A stretch of DNA of 64,000 nucleotides from Mycoplasma ovis str. Michigan (GCF_000508245.1 NC_023062.1:124001-188000), one strand, 5' to 3'. Positions 31,897-43,655 are shown, counted from the first letter of the stretch. Made by a program: numbers and translations. Notes: generated by a model from the letters alone, not told the origin.

Positions 31897-32643
31897 TTAT
31901 GAGTTCTTTTGTTTAACCCATTCGTAAAGTAATATCCCAGTAGCTACAGATACATTTAAAGAGTCAACATTATTTTCTAGGGGAATCTTGATTCTTCAAT
32001 CAACTAAAGATTCCAGATGTTTTGAGATTCCAGTTCCCTCATTTCCCATAATTATTATGCTTCTGGGATTGAATTCAGCTTCAAAGTATGTTTTAGAGTT
32101 AGGAGTTAAAGAGGCGGCATAACTTCAAAATCCTATTTTTTTAAGTCTCTCTAAGGCATTAGCTAAATTAGAAACCATTACTAAATTCAACTGAAGAGCA
32201 TAGCCTTGAGAAGTCTTTAATACAGAATTATTAAGTCTGACATTATTGGCAGAAGAATAAATAATATATTTAACTCCCGCAGCCAAACAAGTTCTTATGA
32301 TTGCTCCAAAGTTGTAGGGGTCCTGTAATTTATCTAACATAACAATACATTCAGGAGAGTTGGATTGAGATAACTCTTCCAGAATCTCAGGAAATGTTAG
32401 TTGTTCTTTGGAATTGAGAGAAGTGAATACATCACTGTATTTTGCATTCATTTCTTGTTGCAAAGTTTTTAATCAACTTTTGGGCTTAATAGTGTAAGGT
32501 ATTGATAAAGACTTACATTCAGTGATAATTTGTTGTTGAGATGAAGAAAGGTAGACGTTGTGAATTAACTTTCTCAAGTGATCATTTTTAAGAATTTCTA
32601 ATAAACCTTTTCTACCATTAAGAATTAGTCTTTTCTCAATCAT
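31897..32643 (-). CDS. rlmB: SpoU-family rRNA 2'-O-methyltransferase (RlmB-like)
   Basis: ATG 32643, 248 residues. The SPOUT knot is readable: LDKLQDPYNFGAIIRTCLAAG, SSANNVRLNNSV, TSQGYA, MGNEGTGISK and the final segment SLNVSVATGILLYEW. These enzymes methylate the ribose of a guanosine in 23S rRNA (or a tRNA position for TrmH); RlmB is the closest guess. UGA=Trp twice. It is upstream on the minus strand of no other gene; cysS is 35 bp away on the same strand. Confidence 0.88.
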
Positions 32644-32678
32644 TTAAGTAGTATTAAAAGAATTACTTAACAACTAAA

Positions 32679-33980
32679 TTAAGGAATTATTATCTTTTCT
32701 TGGAGTTGAGCTCTAATCAAATCAGCTTTTTGATAATCTTTAGAATCGACTAAATCAAATCAATCTCTAGCTAAATTAAGTTCTTCAGAATTTAGTTTTG
32801 GTACGGCAAATCCCAGTCAATTTAAGTGAAAACTTAATTTTTTTCGATAAAAAATCATATCTTGAATGTGATTTAACTTAATCGCATTTAAAAGAGATTG
32901 TTTTCAAACTTCTAGTAATGACAAAATTTCAGGCAAATTTAAGTCATTCTCTAGGCTGTCAATAATTTGTTGATCTAATTGCTTGATATGTATTTCATTA
33001 AATTCTTCATTGATTCTTTCTCTTTCTAGAATAATTCGAGAATAATTTAAGGCACTAATAAAACTCTTTCATTCTGATCAGTAATTATCAAGATTAGTTT
33101 TAGTTATAGTTTGAGGCTTGTTATATTTTGCCTTCAAAAAAATATATCTCAAAAGATCTCAAGAGTAGTTTTTTGCACAGTCTTCGACTTTCCAACTAAA
33201 GTTAGAAGATTTAGAAAGTTTTCCTGCTTCATTCAAAACTTGACCTATGTGAATTCAAATTTCTGCAATTTCACAATTGCATGCAGATCTGCTTAGTAAG
33301 TTCACATTTTCGTGGTGCGGGAACTTTAAGTCCACTCCTCCCCCGTGAATAGTTATTGGGAGTTCAAAATATTTATTTAACATAGCAAAACATTCCACAT
33401 GCCAACCAGGTATTCCCCTAAATCAGGGGGATTCATAATCTTCAGAACTATTAATATTTTCTTTTCAGAGTGCGAAATTAGCCTCTTCAGAAACCTGATC
33501 TTCGTAAGAGGTGAAATAATTTAGTGATTTATCTTTAGTTGGCTGAAGAAATTTGATAGTTTGTGAGGGCTTGTCTCAGTAAGCTTGATCCCTCGCAATC
33601 AAACTATTGATAACTCATTTAATTTCAGAGATGTGCTCACTAACTCTAGGTAAGAGATCAGGTTGAATTAAATTAAGTTTTCTATATATATGGAAAAAAG
33701 AGTTAGTGTATTGTGAGGTTAATTCAGAGGATGTTAACCCCTTTTCTTTTGCACTAATAAATATCTTTTCATCAATATCTGTTAGATTTTGGATATATTT
33801 GTAATCTAAGTTCTTGTATTTGAGATATCTGATTAGGAAATCAAAGATGACTATTGGTCTTAGATTTCCTAAATGTAAGTAGTTGTACAAAGTAGGACCA
33901 CAAACATATATAGTAATTAGTTGTTTTTTAGGAAGATATTTAGTTGTTTGAGATAAACTGTCAAATAACTTTAAAGGCAT
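32679..33980 (-). CDS. cysS: Cysteinyl-tRNA synthetase
   Basis: The 433-residue class I enzyme starts at ATG 33980. [19 protein letters not shown] holds the HIGH-like and zinc site, and [26 protein letters not shown] and [12 protein letters not shown] (KMSKS-like) follow. UGA=Trp frequent. The anticodon-binding C-terminus seems slightly shortened. It is divergent from rpmA with a 57-bp gap, likely holding both promoters. Confidence 0.95.
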
Positions 33981-34037
33981 AAATTATGAAGGAGTCCTAA
34001 AAATTAATATAAATTTAGATATTTTTAGAAATTAGGT

Positions 34038-34313
34038 ATGGCTTCAAAAAAAGGAGTAGGTTCAACTAAGAATGGAAGAGATTCAGCTCCCAAGTATTTA
34101 GGGGCAAAGCTAAGTGATGGACAGTTTGCTAAAGCTGGTCAAATAATTTATAGACAAAGAGGATTCAAGGTTCATCCTGGAGATAATGTTGGTTTTGGAA
34201 AAGACCATACACTTTATGCCAAGATTTCCGGAATAGTTATTTACCAAAAATTTAAAGGAAGTAAAACAAGAGTTAAGGTAATTGAGAAGTTTGATAACCA
34301 ACAGCTTTCTTAA
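34038..34313 (+). CDS. rpmA: Ribosomal protein L27
   Basis: The 91-residue L27 starts at ATG 34038 with [21 protein letters not shown] and [14 protein letters not shown]. The usual upstream rplU is not present here. It supports the peptidyl-transferase site. Unlike Firmicutes proteins with a cleaved 9-residue N-terminal leader, this one starts straight at ASKKG, as far as the start choice can show. Confidence 0.93.
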   Translation: MASKKGVGSTKNGRDSAPKYLGAKLSDGQFAKAGQIIYRQRGFKVHPGDNVGFGKDHTLYAKISGIVIYQKFKGSKTRVKVIEKFDNQQLS

Positions 34314-34349
34314 CATTTCAATTTAAAATCAAATTAGGTATTTGATTTA

Positions 34350-35315
34350 ATGGAAACTACTAAGATAGCAGTAATCGGTTGTGGAGCAGTAGGTTCCTCT
34401 TTCCTTTATTCTGCTATTCATCAAGGCCTTGCTTCTGAATATGGTTTATTGGATTATGTGACTGAATTTGCAAGAGGTCAAGCTTTAGATTTAGAAGATG
34501 CAATACCACATTTTCCATTCAGACCAAGAATTAAAGTAATTGAAGATTATTCAGAATTAAAGAACTACCAAATTTTAGTTATTACTGCTGGGAGAGCTCA
34601 AAAGGAAGGTGAAACCAGATTACAAATGATTAGAGACAATGCAGTTATCATGAAGGGAATTGCTGAGAAAGTAAAAGATTCTGGATTCAATGGAATAGTT
34701 CTTATTTGTTCTAATCCAGTTGATGTTTTGACATATGTGTTTAAAAAAGTTACAGGATTTCATAACAAAAGAGTTATTGGTTCTGGAACTGTTTTGGACA
34801 CTAATAGATTAAAAGTTGAAGTTATAAAAGCTTTGGATGTTGCCCCAGCTAGTTTGGAGGGAACTTTCGTTTTAGGAGAACATGGAGATAGTTCTCTAGT
34901 TACCTTCTCAATGATGAAGGTGTCTGGATTAAGCATTAACAGATGTGAAGAAGTTCACTACCCTAATTCCCCTTTCTGTTGTTCTGATTATGAAGAAAAG
35001 TTGGAAAAAGTGGTTTATAAGAAAGCTTATGAAATTATTAGTAGAAAGAGAGCGACTCACTATGGAATTGGAGTTGCAATGACTAAGATATTGCAAGCTA
35101 TTATTTATAACACTAGGGAAATATTGCCAGTTAGTTCTGTGTTACACGGTGAATATGGTTTGTCAGAAGTGGCAATAAGTGTTCCAACTATTGTTGGTTC
35201 ATGTGGAATCGAGTCAATAGTTGTTGTTCCTCTGAAAGACAAAGAAAGAAGCAAGTTAGAAAATTCAGTGAAAATATTGAAAGACAATATTGAAACCATT
35301 CGGGACTTGATTTAG
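34350..35315 (+). CDS. ldh: L-lactate dehydrogenase
   Basis: The 321-residue NAD-dependent enzyme regenerates NAD from pyruvate reduction. GCGAVGSSF is the Rossmann loop, and GRAQKEGETR carries the Gln that marks lactate (not malate) specificity. SNPVDVLTYV and the catalytic GEHGDSS follow. ATG 34350. No UGA codons, suggesting strong expression. A terminator hairpin follows at 35331-35351. Confidence 0.93.
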   Translation: METTKIAVIGCGAVGSSFLYSAIHQGLASEYGLLDYVTEFARGQALDLEDAIPHFPFRPRIKVIEDYSELKNYQILVITAGRAQKEGETRLQMIRDNAVIMKGIAEKVKDSGFNGIVLICSNPVDVLTYVFKKVTGFHNKRVIGSGTVLDTNRLKVEVIKALDVAPASLEGTFVLGEHGDSSLVTFSMMKVSGLSINRCEEVHYPNSPFCCSDYEEKLEKVVYKKAYEIISRKRATHYGIGVAMTKILQAIIYNTREILPVSSVLHGEYGLSEVAISVPTIVGSCGIESIVVVPLKDKERSKLENSVKILKDNIETIRDLI

Positions 35316-35330
35316 GGATTTCTTTTTAGA

Positions 35331-35351
35331 TTCCCTCTCCTTCGAGGGGAG
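35331..35351 (+). terminator. Terminator hairpin after ldh
   Basis: A GC-rich stem CCCTCTCC/GGGGAGGG (one G-T pair) with a short TTCGA loop lies 15 bp after the ldh stop. The T-run is weak, and the next gene starts close by, so it may only attenuate. Confidence 0.55.
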
Positions 35352-35376
35352 GGAAAAGAAGCCTATAGACATAGAG

Positions 35377-36000
35377 ATAGTCAAAGTCAGACTTTCTTGA
35401 TTATTTGGTTCATCTCTTTATCTTTCAATAGCTTGTTTTTGTATTTATATTGTTGGATTATCTGCAATTCACTTATCTGCTCAAATTAAAGATGCTCTTT
35501 GAATAGAAAAAATACTTTTCTTTATAAGTCCCAAAGTTTGACAAAACTATTTTTTCTCTGGAACTTTATTCAATAGTCTCAGAAGGGCAAGTAATGCTGG
35601 AGAAATTACTTTTATCTTTTTGAATTTAGGTTTAGTAATAATTTCATTTATTTCTCTGATATTTAATCTCTATACAATCAACATTTCTTGGTCAACCAAT
35701 TTAAAAGAATTAAGGTTAGCATGTTATGCCCTTTGCTTCCCTGTATTTGGTTGATTGTTTACTTTATCAGTAATTGGCTATTTCAAATTTATGAGATCCA
35801 AGGATGTCATAATCAGTTGACTTAGAGGAAGAGATTCTATGCATAGTTTTTGAGATAAAGCTTCTGAAATTGTTGAAAAAGTGGGAACGGGAAAGGATAA
35901 ATTTAAACCTAAAACTCTTGATTTTTTGGAAATCAAGAAAGAGAATAAAGTATCTGAAATGTTGAGTAGATTGGATAAATATGTTGTGAAAAAAATATAG
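35377..36000 (+). CDS. Membrane protein of unknown function
   Basis: Starts at ATA 35377 or 35371 and ends at TAG 35998-36000; about 207 residues. Four hydrophobic segments are visible (LSIACFCIYIVGLSAI; a second near LFFISPKV; FIFLNLGLVIISFISLIF; CYALCFPVFGWLFTL), followed by a charged cytoplasmic tail of 60 residues rich in Lys and Glu. Several UGA=Trp. No family recognised. It is separated from ldh by a hairpin. Confidence 0.55.
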
Positions 36001-36072
36001 CGAACATTTAATTAAGAGCAAGGTTTCGCAATAAAATTAATTTAATTTTCGGGAACAATCCACAATTAAGTA

Positions 36073-36945
36073 ATGAAAATCTCTTTGTTTTCCATTCTTT
36101 TTGGGGCGGGTAGTGTTGCTTCAGGTAGCAGTTTTATGATTTTGGACGCCCTAAGAATTGGGGGGGGCGTAAGAATGGAGGTTTCTGGAGAAAGTGTAAG
36201 TATTGAAAACAAGGATTGGGTTAAAGTAGGAGGTTCAACAGGAGAGGGAATTTTTGTTGAGTCTAAGGGAGTATATACAACTGGAGGGTTTATTTCAGGG
36301 AGATATGTTGGAAGTGCGAGAGTAGGGTCTTCTTCCTCTCCTAATGTAGATGGCGGGCATTCAATGCTGGCCAGCGAGGATCAACCAATTATGATTTGGC
36401 AAGGGAAAAATGGAGTTGCCATTTTAAGACTAAAAAGATACTTTAAGAATGAAAAAGGAGAAAGTGCTCTTGAACATGCCAAAAAAGTTAATAGTGAAAT
36501 GTGAAATAAAGGATCCAGTAGTGATTTAGTAGATGAAGGAGGAAGTTATTTCTGTCAAGAAAGAATTGATAATTGAAAGAATTATTTAAATGGTGAGATA
36601 GGGTATGTTAAAAAAGATGGTGTTCAGGGACCCGGCATTCTTAGCGTGATAGATGATAATAAGTTAACTCAAAAAGTTATGAAAACATCTTGCCAAGGAA
36701 CAGAGATAATTTATGTTGAAAAATTTAGCTTTTTAAGTAAGGACGGCAAGACACTTGAAATTATAGATTGCAAAACTCATAACGTAAAAGGTAAAAAGTT
36801 TAATTTGGGAAAGGTTGAATCTGTATTGTACGGAAGAAATAAAGATTTAAAGATGACTGATAGGGGAATAGAAGATGGAAATGGAAACTTAGTTAAATGA
36901 GGATCAACTTTTCTTCCAAAAATTACTCTGAAGGTTGCTAGTTAG
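36073..36945 (+). CDS. Exported protein with in-frame G8 tract
   Basis: ATG 36073 to TAG 36943-36945, 290 residues. Signal-like N-terminus (SLFSILFGAGSVASGSSF) is followed by the G8 tract in codons 33-35 (Gly-Gly-Gly). The frame is open now; one base more or less would truncate the protein just after the signal segment. The body is Gly/Ser/Val-rich early and Lys-rich later, with Cys at SYFCQERI, KTSCQGT and IIDCKT. The organisation resembles 4676-5542 and the array at 39.8-44.4 kb. Function unknown; surface exposure inferred. Confidence 0.55.
36170..36177 (+). repeat. G8 homopolymer after signal segment
   Basis: Eight G at codons 33-35 of the exported protein. It is currently in frame (predicted ON). 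Confidence 0.9.
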
Positions 36946-36983
36946 CTCCTTTTAAACTGTTACACATTAAATATTTTTTACCT

Positions 36984-37166
36984 ATGATCGTCGTCGGTGT
37001 CGGAGGCCTTTGCTTAGCAGTAGGTTTTAGTGAATACACTCTTTGGTCTACTCCAAGCATTGATACTACCAAACTTACAAATCCTCAAGAGAGGATTATA
37101 AAATCTGACAAAGTTGTCAATATTCCAACTAACAAAGGTATTTTTAAGGATGAAACCCTTCAATAA
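36984..37166 (+). CDS. Small exported or membrane-anchored peptide
   Basis: ATG 36984 to TAA, 60 residues: a hydrophobic segment (MIVVGVGGLCLAVGFSEYTL) and a short polar tail. It is probably a truncated relative of the exported proteins around it, but no similarity strong enough to name was seen. It abuts the convergent RluC/RluD gene by 1 bp. Confidence 0.4.
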   Translation: MIVVGVGGLCLAVGFSEYTLWSTPSIDTTKLTNPQERIIKSDKVVNIPTNKGIFKDETLQ

Positions 37167-37167
37167 T

Positions 37168-38163
37168 TTAAATTTTTTTAGCAAAATTCAATAAGTCATT
37201 GCTTTCTTCCGGTAAACAAAAGTTTTGTTTGGGCAAATTTAAAGGCTTTTTAAGATGTTCTGGAAAAACTAGTTGATAAGAACAAAGAGCTATTTTCTTA
37301 GAGTTAAAAGGTAGACCCTTAACTCCCCCCTTGTTAATGTTTGATTTAAATTTTTCTGAGTAATATTTTCTGTCCCCCAAGATAGGGTAACCAAGCTCAG
37401 CTAATTGAGCTCTAATTTGGTTTTTCCTACCAGTAATTAGGTTTATTTCTAAATAGCTATATTTAGAGTTTCCCTTTAATTTTTTAATTTCTGAAATAGC
37501 TAATTTAGATTCATTGTTTGGATCTTTAAGAACTTTGACTTTAGAGTGTTTATCTACTATTCAATTTCTAAGTCTTAGAAATTCATGATTAAAAAATCCA
37601 AATACAATAGCTCTATAGATTTTTTTAATTTCTCTGTTTTTCAAAGAATCACTTAATAAATGGTGGGAATTGGCTGTTTTAGCCCCAATCAATAATCCGG
37701 AAACTGGATGATCAATTCTGTGAACAAATTTAGCTGAATATTCTATTTGAACATCTAATTTACTATTAGATTTCAAATATTGTTGCAATAATTCTTCTAA
37801 GGAATAACAATTTAATTTACTTGATGGTTGAACAATTTGTCCTGCTTTTTTGTTAACAATTACAATTTCTGAGTTCTCGAAGACAATTTGATCTGAAATT
37901 GAAATAGAACAATTTAATTTAGTTTTGGGAAATTTAGAACTAGATTTATTTTTTTCTGGTACTGGAATAATGGAGACAATATCTCCAAGTTGAAGCTTAT
38001 ATTGGAAATAACTTATCTGGTTATTTACCAATATTTTTTTCAACCTTAATTCTTTAATTATTAGTAATTTGGTGTAATGAGGTAATGCTAATTTGATATA
38101 TTTTCAAAGGTTGTAATTTTCTCAACGCGAATCATCAATTTTTAGTTCTATGGTAGATAACAT
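37168..38163 (-). CDS. RluC/RluD-family pseudouridine synthase with S4 domain
   Basis: ATG 38163 gives 331 residues. The first 80 form an S4-like RNA-binding domain (LRLKKILVNNQ ... LQLGDIVSI). The catalytic FVHRIDHPVSGLLIGA holds the Asp (HRID instead of HRLD), and LITGRKNQIRAQLAELG and YPILGDRKY follow. Modifies rRNA uridines; target unresolved. UGA=Trp twice upstream of the annotated-looking ORF, so the N-terminus would be missed under code 11. A second family member is at 22108. Divergent from gltX, starts 18 bp apart. Confidence 0.88.
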
Positions 38164-38166
38164 TAA

Positions 38167-39648
<1,482 letters not shown>

Positions 39649-39674
39649 ATAAGTAAGACGGGATAATTACTTAT
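39649..39674 (+). terminator. Inverted repeat after gltX
   Basis: ATAAGTAA and TTACTTAT form a perfect 8-bp AT-rich stem with a ten-base loop directly after the gltX stop. It is terminator-like but weak; a T-run is absent. Confidence 0.4.
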
Positions 39675-39833
39675 TTCTAAATCTTTAGTTTTGGCATTTG
39701 GAAAAATAAGAGGAATAGATTTTTTTCATATTTTCAAAAATTAGATTTTGAAAATTTAGTTTTGAATTATGTTTCTTTAAAATTTTTTACCATTTAAGTA
39801 AAAACATTAATTGGTTAGTTTAAGTCTTAATTA

Positions 39834-40478
39834 ATGTTCTTAAAAGTTTTTTCTATCTTTTTATCTTTTGGGTCTCCTGCGATAATTCCTTTAGCTTTAC
39901 CGAAGAAAGACAAACTGCAAGATTCTTTATCAATTTTGAATGTCTCTCAAGAAGAACAAAATGAGATCAAGGATTACAAAAGAAATCTTTCAATTAACTT
40001 TTTTACAAAGTATTTTGAAAATATCAATAGAGACATAACAGTCTGTCAGACTGATAAGTCACTATCCTGCCCTTTGTTTTTATATGTAGAAAATAACGAA
40101 CATGATCAAAAAGTTGTTCTTCAAACAGTTCAAGAAAAATCTTTAAAAAATGTTGAATCCAATAGCTTAGTTAATGTCGGAACAGATCCATTTATTAACG
40201 ATTCTTATATAAAGAGCAAAGACGTATTTTATATCTTGCCAGAGAAATTGAAGAAAAAAGATGTTTTTTTGAGAGAAATAAGTTCCATCAAATTTATTGA
40301 CAATGGCAAATTGTCAATAGGTCTGCCAGGCGGTGAAGTTAAAACTTTTTTGTTTAATATTCCAGAAAACATTAAAAATCTTTTAAAACAGAAAGACTAC
40401 TGTGAAACAAATTCCGATACAAAACAAAACTTTATTTGCAACGCCTTAAATAATGATCAAAAGGTAATTTATCGCTAA
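39834..40478 (+). CDS. Array member 1: exported Cys-pair protein, intact
   Basis: ATG 39834, 214 residues, first of seven tandem paralogues. Signal segment FLKVFSIFLSFGSPAIIPLAL, then a body with two cysteine pairs at the family positions (CQTDKSLSCPLFLYV; CETNSDTKQNFIC) and an SSIKF strand before GLPGG. No homopolymer switch. The insert between pairs is longer than in its neighbours. Function unknown; surface protein inferred from signal segment and array context. Confidence 0.6.
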   Translation: MFLKVFSIFLSFGSPAIIPLALPKKDKLQDSLSILNVSQEEQNEIKDYKRNLSINFFTKYFENINRDITVCQTDKSLSCPLFLYVENNEHDQKVVLQTVQEKSLKNVESNSLVNVGTDPFINDSYIKSKDVFYILPEKLKKKDVFLREISSIKFIDNGKLSIGLPGGEVKTFLFNIPENIKNLLKQKDYCETNSDTKQNFICNALNNDQKVIYR

Positions 40479-40511
40479 AATCAAAATTATTGTCTTGTCG
40501 GTACTTTAGCA

Positions 40512-40997
40512 GTGTCTTTTGTTGTTAAAGTAGTTTCAGGTTTCTCAGGTCTAGGTGCTGTTGCCTCCATACCTTTCGCGATGACTAATAATGTTGAAAA
40601 GATAGAATTTCGTTTGCCACCACCAGTTATGAATAGTTAAGTGATGAAAAAGTTAATGGAAGAAGGATCTTGCAAGATTTCAAAAGGGCATAGAGGAGGA
40701 GGTTCTTTATATTCATGTCTATTTTTGGATAAGGAAGAAAATTTAGTACCTTCTTTATATTTACTTTGATGTTCTTCTTGAACTGAACCTTTAAAAATTC
40801 AGAAAATTAAGAGTATTTCTTATACAAAAATGCAATTTGATGATGGACAAAATAAATCAGGATATTATTTTCCTCCTATGTGGATGAAAAGAAATGTAGA
40901 TATAAATCCAGAAAAAGACTGTAGAAAAAAAGAAGGTTCTGTTAATGATATAGTTTGCAAAAATTCATCCAATAGTCAAGAAATCAATATTTTTTAG
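40512..40997 (+). pseudogene. Array member 2: in-frame TAA
   Basis: GTG 40512 gives signal segment VVKVVSGFSGLGAVASIPFA, then TAA at 40638-40640, where other members carry their G/C tract. The same frame continues to TAG 40995-40997 with family features (SISYTKMQFD, PPMWMKRN, CRKKEGSVNDIVC). Read-through would give about 160 residues. No G/C run is present. Presumably inactive, or a source of sequence for recombination. Confidence 0.55.
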
Positions 40998-41054
40998 AAC
41001 TGTTTAGTCGCAAAACAATTCGAATTACATTGTTACATTAGTGTTTAATAAATA

Positions 41055-41638
41055 ATGTCTTTTCCAGCAAAAGTTTTAAAAGGATTCTTTGGAATAGGAG
41101 GAATTGGAACAATTCCTCTTTTAGAAATGAACCCACTTAAAAAGGAGATAAATCAAGAAATTAAAGATTTGTTGCCCCCCCCGCAGAACCTTTTAAGGAG
41201 GCAGTTTTTATTCCTCCTATTGACAAATTATTAGATGGATGTCAAGCCTGCGCTTTAATAGGAGGACAAAGATGGAAAAATGTTTTGTACGTATGTGCGA
41301 GAAATGATGGCTCAGCGAAACCATCTTTCTTTTATTACGACAGAACTAAGTGAAATAGGCTAGGCGCTTCTTCTCCCGAAAAGCCAGAAAAAATCTTGAG
41401 TTTAGGTTACGACAATTCGTCAAAAGCAAAAGCATATTTGGAAAGCAAAGAATATAAAGATTTAGTTTGGGCTCCTTTTTGAATGAGTAAGTGAAAAAAG
41501 GAGACGTTAAAGCCAGAAGAGCAATGTCAAATTAAGAAACATAACAATAATAGTTCTTTGAATTTATTAACTTGCAAGCACTTGCAAGATGAAAAAGGAA
41601 AAACCGAGTGAACCCAGTATATTACTGCAATTCTTTAA
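41055..41638 (+). CDS. Array member 3: phase-OFF at C8 tract
   Basis: ATG 41055 with signal segment VLKGFFGIGGIGTIPLLEM reaches a C8 tract (41175-41182) at codon 41. At 8 C the frame stops at TAG soon after; at 9 C (or 6) it joins the body GCQACALIGGQRW ... LYVC ... FWMSKWKK ... CQIKKHN ... LTC, ending TAA 41636-41638. The tract is C on the coding strand, unlike the G tracts of its neighbours, suggesting independent origin at the same point. Predicted not expressed as sequenced. Confidence 0.6.
41175..41182 (+). repeat. C8 homopolymer, array member 3
   Basis: Eight C between signal segment and body; one C more restores the frame. Confidence 0.9.
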
Positions 41639-41710
41639 GAATACAAGGGTAATTTTTATTAGCTTTTCTGTTACTTAAAATTTCAGTATTGGAATTGAAT
41701 TAAAAAGATA

Positions 41711-42265
41711 GTGTCAATACTATTAAGAACTGTTCAAATTTTTGCTGGATTGGGGGGGGTTGCCGTTATTCCCTTAACACTTAGCAATAATTCTGACAGG
41801 TTAGAAATTAAATTTCAAGATTCTGTAGGGCAACAAATAAGTGAAAAAATGACAAAAATATTAGAAGAAAAGGGAGAAAAAGGTTATAAGGGTTGTGTGG
41901 CTTTAGAAGGTAGTAGTCATAACGGAATATTCCCTTTCTTATATGTTTGCATTAATTCTGAAGATTTAAGCAAACCATTTTTATTTCACTATGATAGTAA
42001 GGTAAAACCTTTTGCTAGCCGAATAAGCGAAGTCAAAGAAATAACTTACTCCTATTCTTATTTAGGAGAAGCAACTTTAAAAGAAGGTTCAAAGAAAACA
42101 TTGCGCGTTCTTCCCTTTTGAATGAGTAAGTGAAAAGATAAATTATTTAAGCCTGAGGAACATTGTAAGTTAACTAAATCTAAAGATAGTAAATATTCAT
42201 ATCAACTAACTTGTCAATTTAATAAAGGTTCTTCTGAAAAAGCAGAATTAACTCAAAACATTTAA
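41711..42265 (+). CDS. Array member 4: exported protein, phase-ON
   Basis: GTG 41711 to TAA 42263-42265, 184 residues. The G8 tract (41752-41759) lies inside the signal segment (VQIFAGLGGVAVIPLTL) and is in frame. The body shows the family pattern: KGCVALEG, PFLYVC, KPFLFHYDS, VKEITYSYSYLG, PFWMSKWKDKLFKPEEHC, YSYQLTC. Two cysteine pairs frame it. UGA=Trp in WMSKWK. The only tract-bearing array member that reads through as sequenced. Confidence 0.65.
41752..41759 (+). repeat. G8 homopolymer, array member 4
   Basis: Eight G inside the signal-peptide codons, in frame (ON). Confidence 0.9.
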
Positions 42266-42307
42266 ATCAAATAAGAGATTTAAAGTACTCAAAAATAAGT
42301 AGATAAT

Positions 42308-42933
42308 TTGGCTTTTTTAAAGAGAACTGTGCAAGGTTTTATTGGCTTAAGTGCCATTTCAGTTTTTCCACTGAAATGATCCTTTGAAAAGCAAGAACAG
42401 ATAGGAGTTTACGTTGATCAGTCCAGCTCGGGGGGGGCACTCAAAGTTCTAATCAAAGTCAGCAATTATTGGAAGGAATGATGGAAATATTAAATCAACC
42501 AGAAATAGTTAAAAAGGTATCTCTAAATAGTAAGGGTTATTTCCCGCTAAAAGATGTAAAGAGACATGAATTATTTGTTCTTATTGATTTAGATAACTTA
42601 GATAAACCATTTTTATTTCATTACGACTGATCTTTAAGAAAAGCAAAAAATCCAAAAGATAGATTAAAGCAAGTTACAAGTATTAACTATGAATCCTTTA
42701 GAAGTGCAAAGATGAAGTTAAAAGGAAGTTCTGATAAAAGTCTTTACTTGCCACCTTTGTGAATGAAGGATTGAAAAGGTACACAACTAAGATTGGATCA
42801 GGATTGCAAGTTCCACCAAAACAATGAATCTTCCTATAAATTAATGTGCAACAATTCAATTAAAACAACTAGAGATAATTCTTTAATTCAAGAAATCTCA
42901 ACCAAAGATATTACCTTCCCCTCTAAGAGATAA
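42308..42933 (+). CDS. Array member 5: phase-OFF at G8 tract
   Basis: TTG 42308 with signal segment LKRTVQGFIGLSAISVFPL leads to G8 (42430-42437). At 8 G the frame hits TAA; 9 G would join it to the body (QQLLEGMMEILNQ, ELFVLIDLDN, KPFLFHYDW, TSINYESFRSAKM, PPLWMKDWKG, CKFHQNNESSYKLMC), ending TAA 42931-42933. Body conserved, so it looks switchable rather than decayed. Predicted not expressed as sequenced. Confidence 0.6.
42430..42437 (+). repeat. G8 homopolymer, array member 5
   Basis: Eight G between signal and body; one G more restores the frame. Confidence 0.9.
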
Positions 42934-43006
42934 ATTTCTTCTAAATCCAAGAACTAGATAGAACAAAGCCCTCTAAAATCTAAGTTACAAGACTTCGATT
43001 AAAACA

Positions 43007-43655
43007 ATGAGTTCATTAGGAGTAAAGACATTTTTGGGATTAGGCGCTATTGCTGTGATACCTTTATCATCAAGTTTTGTATTTAAAAATGTAGAAATTG
43101 ATTCTACATTGGGGGGGCACATTAGCAGGAAAAAATAGTCAAGTTTCTTCATTAACTAGAGAAAGTCAACCATCAGATCCGATTAAACAAGCAATAAAGA
43201 TCATGGAAGAAAAACAAAGTGAGGAAGGCAGGAAGGACGATAAAGGTTGTTTCATACTGCCTCAGTTAAAAGGTTCAGAATTCTTAATTTGTGTAAATAT
43301 GAAAACACTTGATAATTTATTTTTGTTCCACTACTCTTGGAGAAATAGGAAATTAAATGAAGTGGTAGATATTACTTATACAAGTAGATGACCAGCTACC
43401 ATGAAATTTTCAAATGGTAAAAGCGAACAGGTACCTTCATATTTAAAATCCAATTTCGCTTGACTCCAAAAGAATTGAAAAAATACAACATTTCTACCAA
43501 GTCATTGCAAAATAACTAAGAAAGATAATGGCGGAACAGATTATGAGTTAACATGCAATAATCCATCAGGTGTATCAGAAAAGCCTCATTGAAGTCAAAA
43601 AATTCCATTAAGTCACATTACTGTTCATAAAAATGCTTTTAACTCTAGAAAGTAA
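43007..43655 (+). CDS. Array member 6: phase-OFF at G7 tract
   Basis: ATG 43007 with signal segment GVKTFLGLGAIAVIPLSS, then G7 at 43111-43117. At 7 G the frame meets TAG at codon 43. With 6 or 9 G it joins the body (DPIKQAIKIMEEKQ, KGCFILPQL, FLICVN, LFLFHYSWR, VVDITYTSRW, HCKITKK, YELTC), ending TAA 43653-43655. Cys pairs conserved. Predicted not expressed as sequenced; well-preserved body argues for switching. Confidence 0.6.
43111..43117 (+). repeat. G7 homopolymer, array member 6
   Basis: Seven G between signal and body; loss of one or gain of two restores the frame. Confidence 0.9.
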
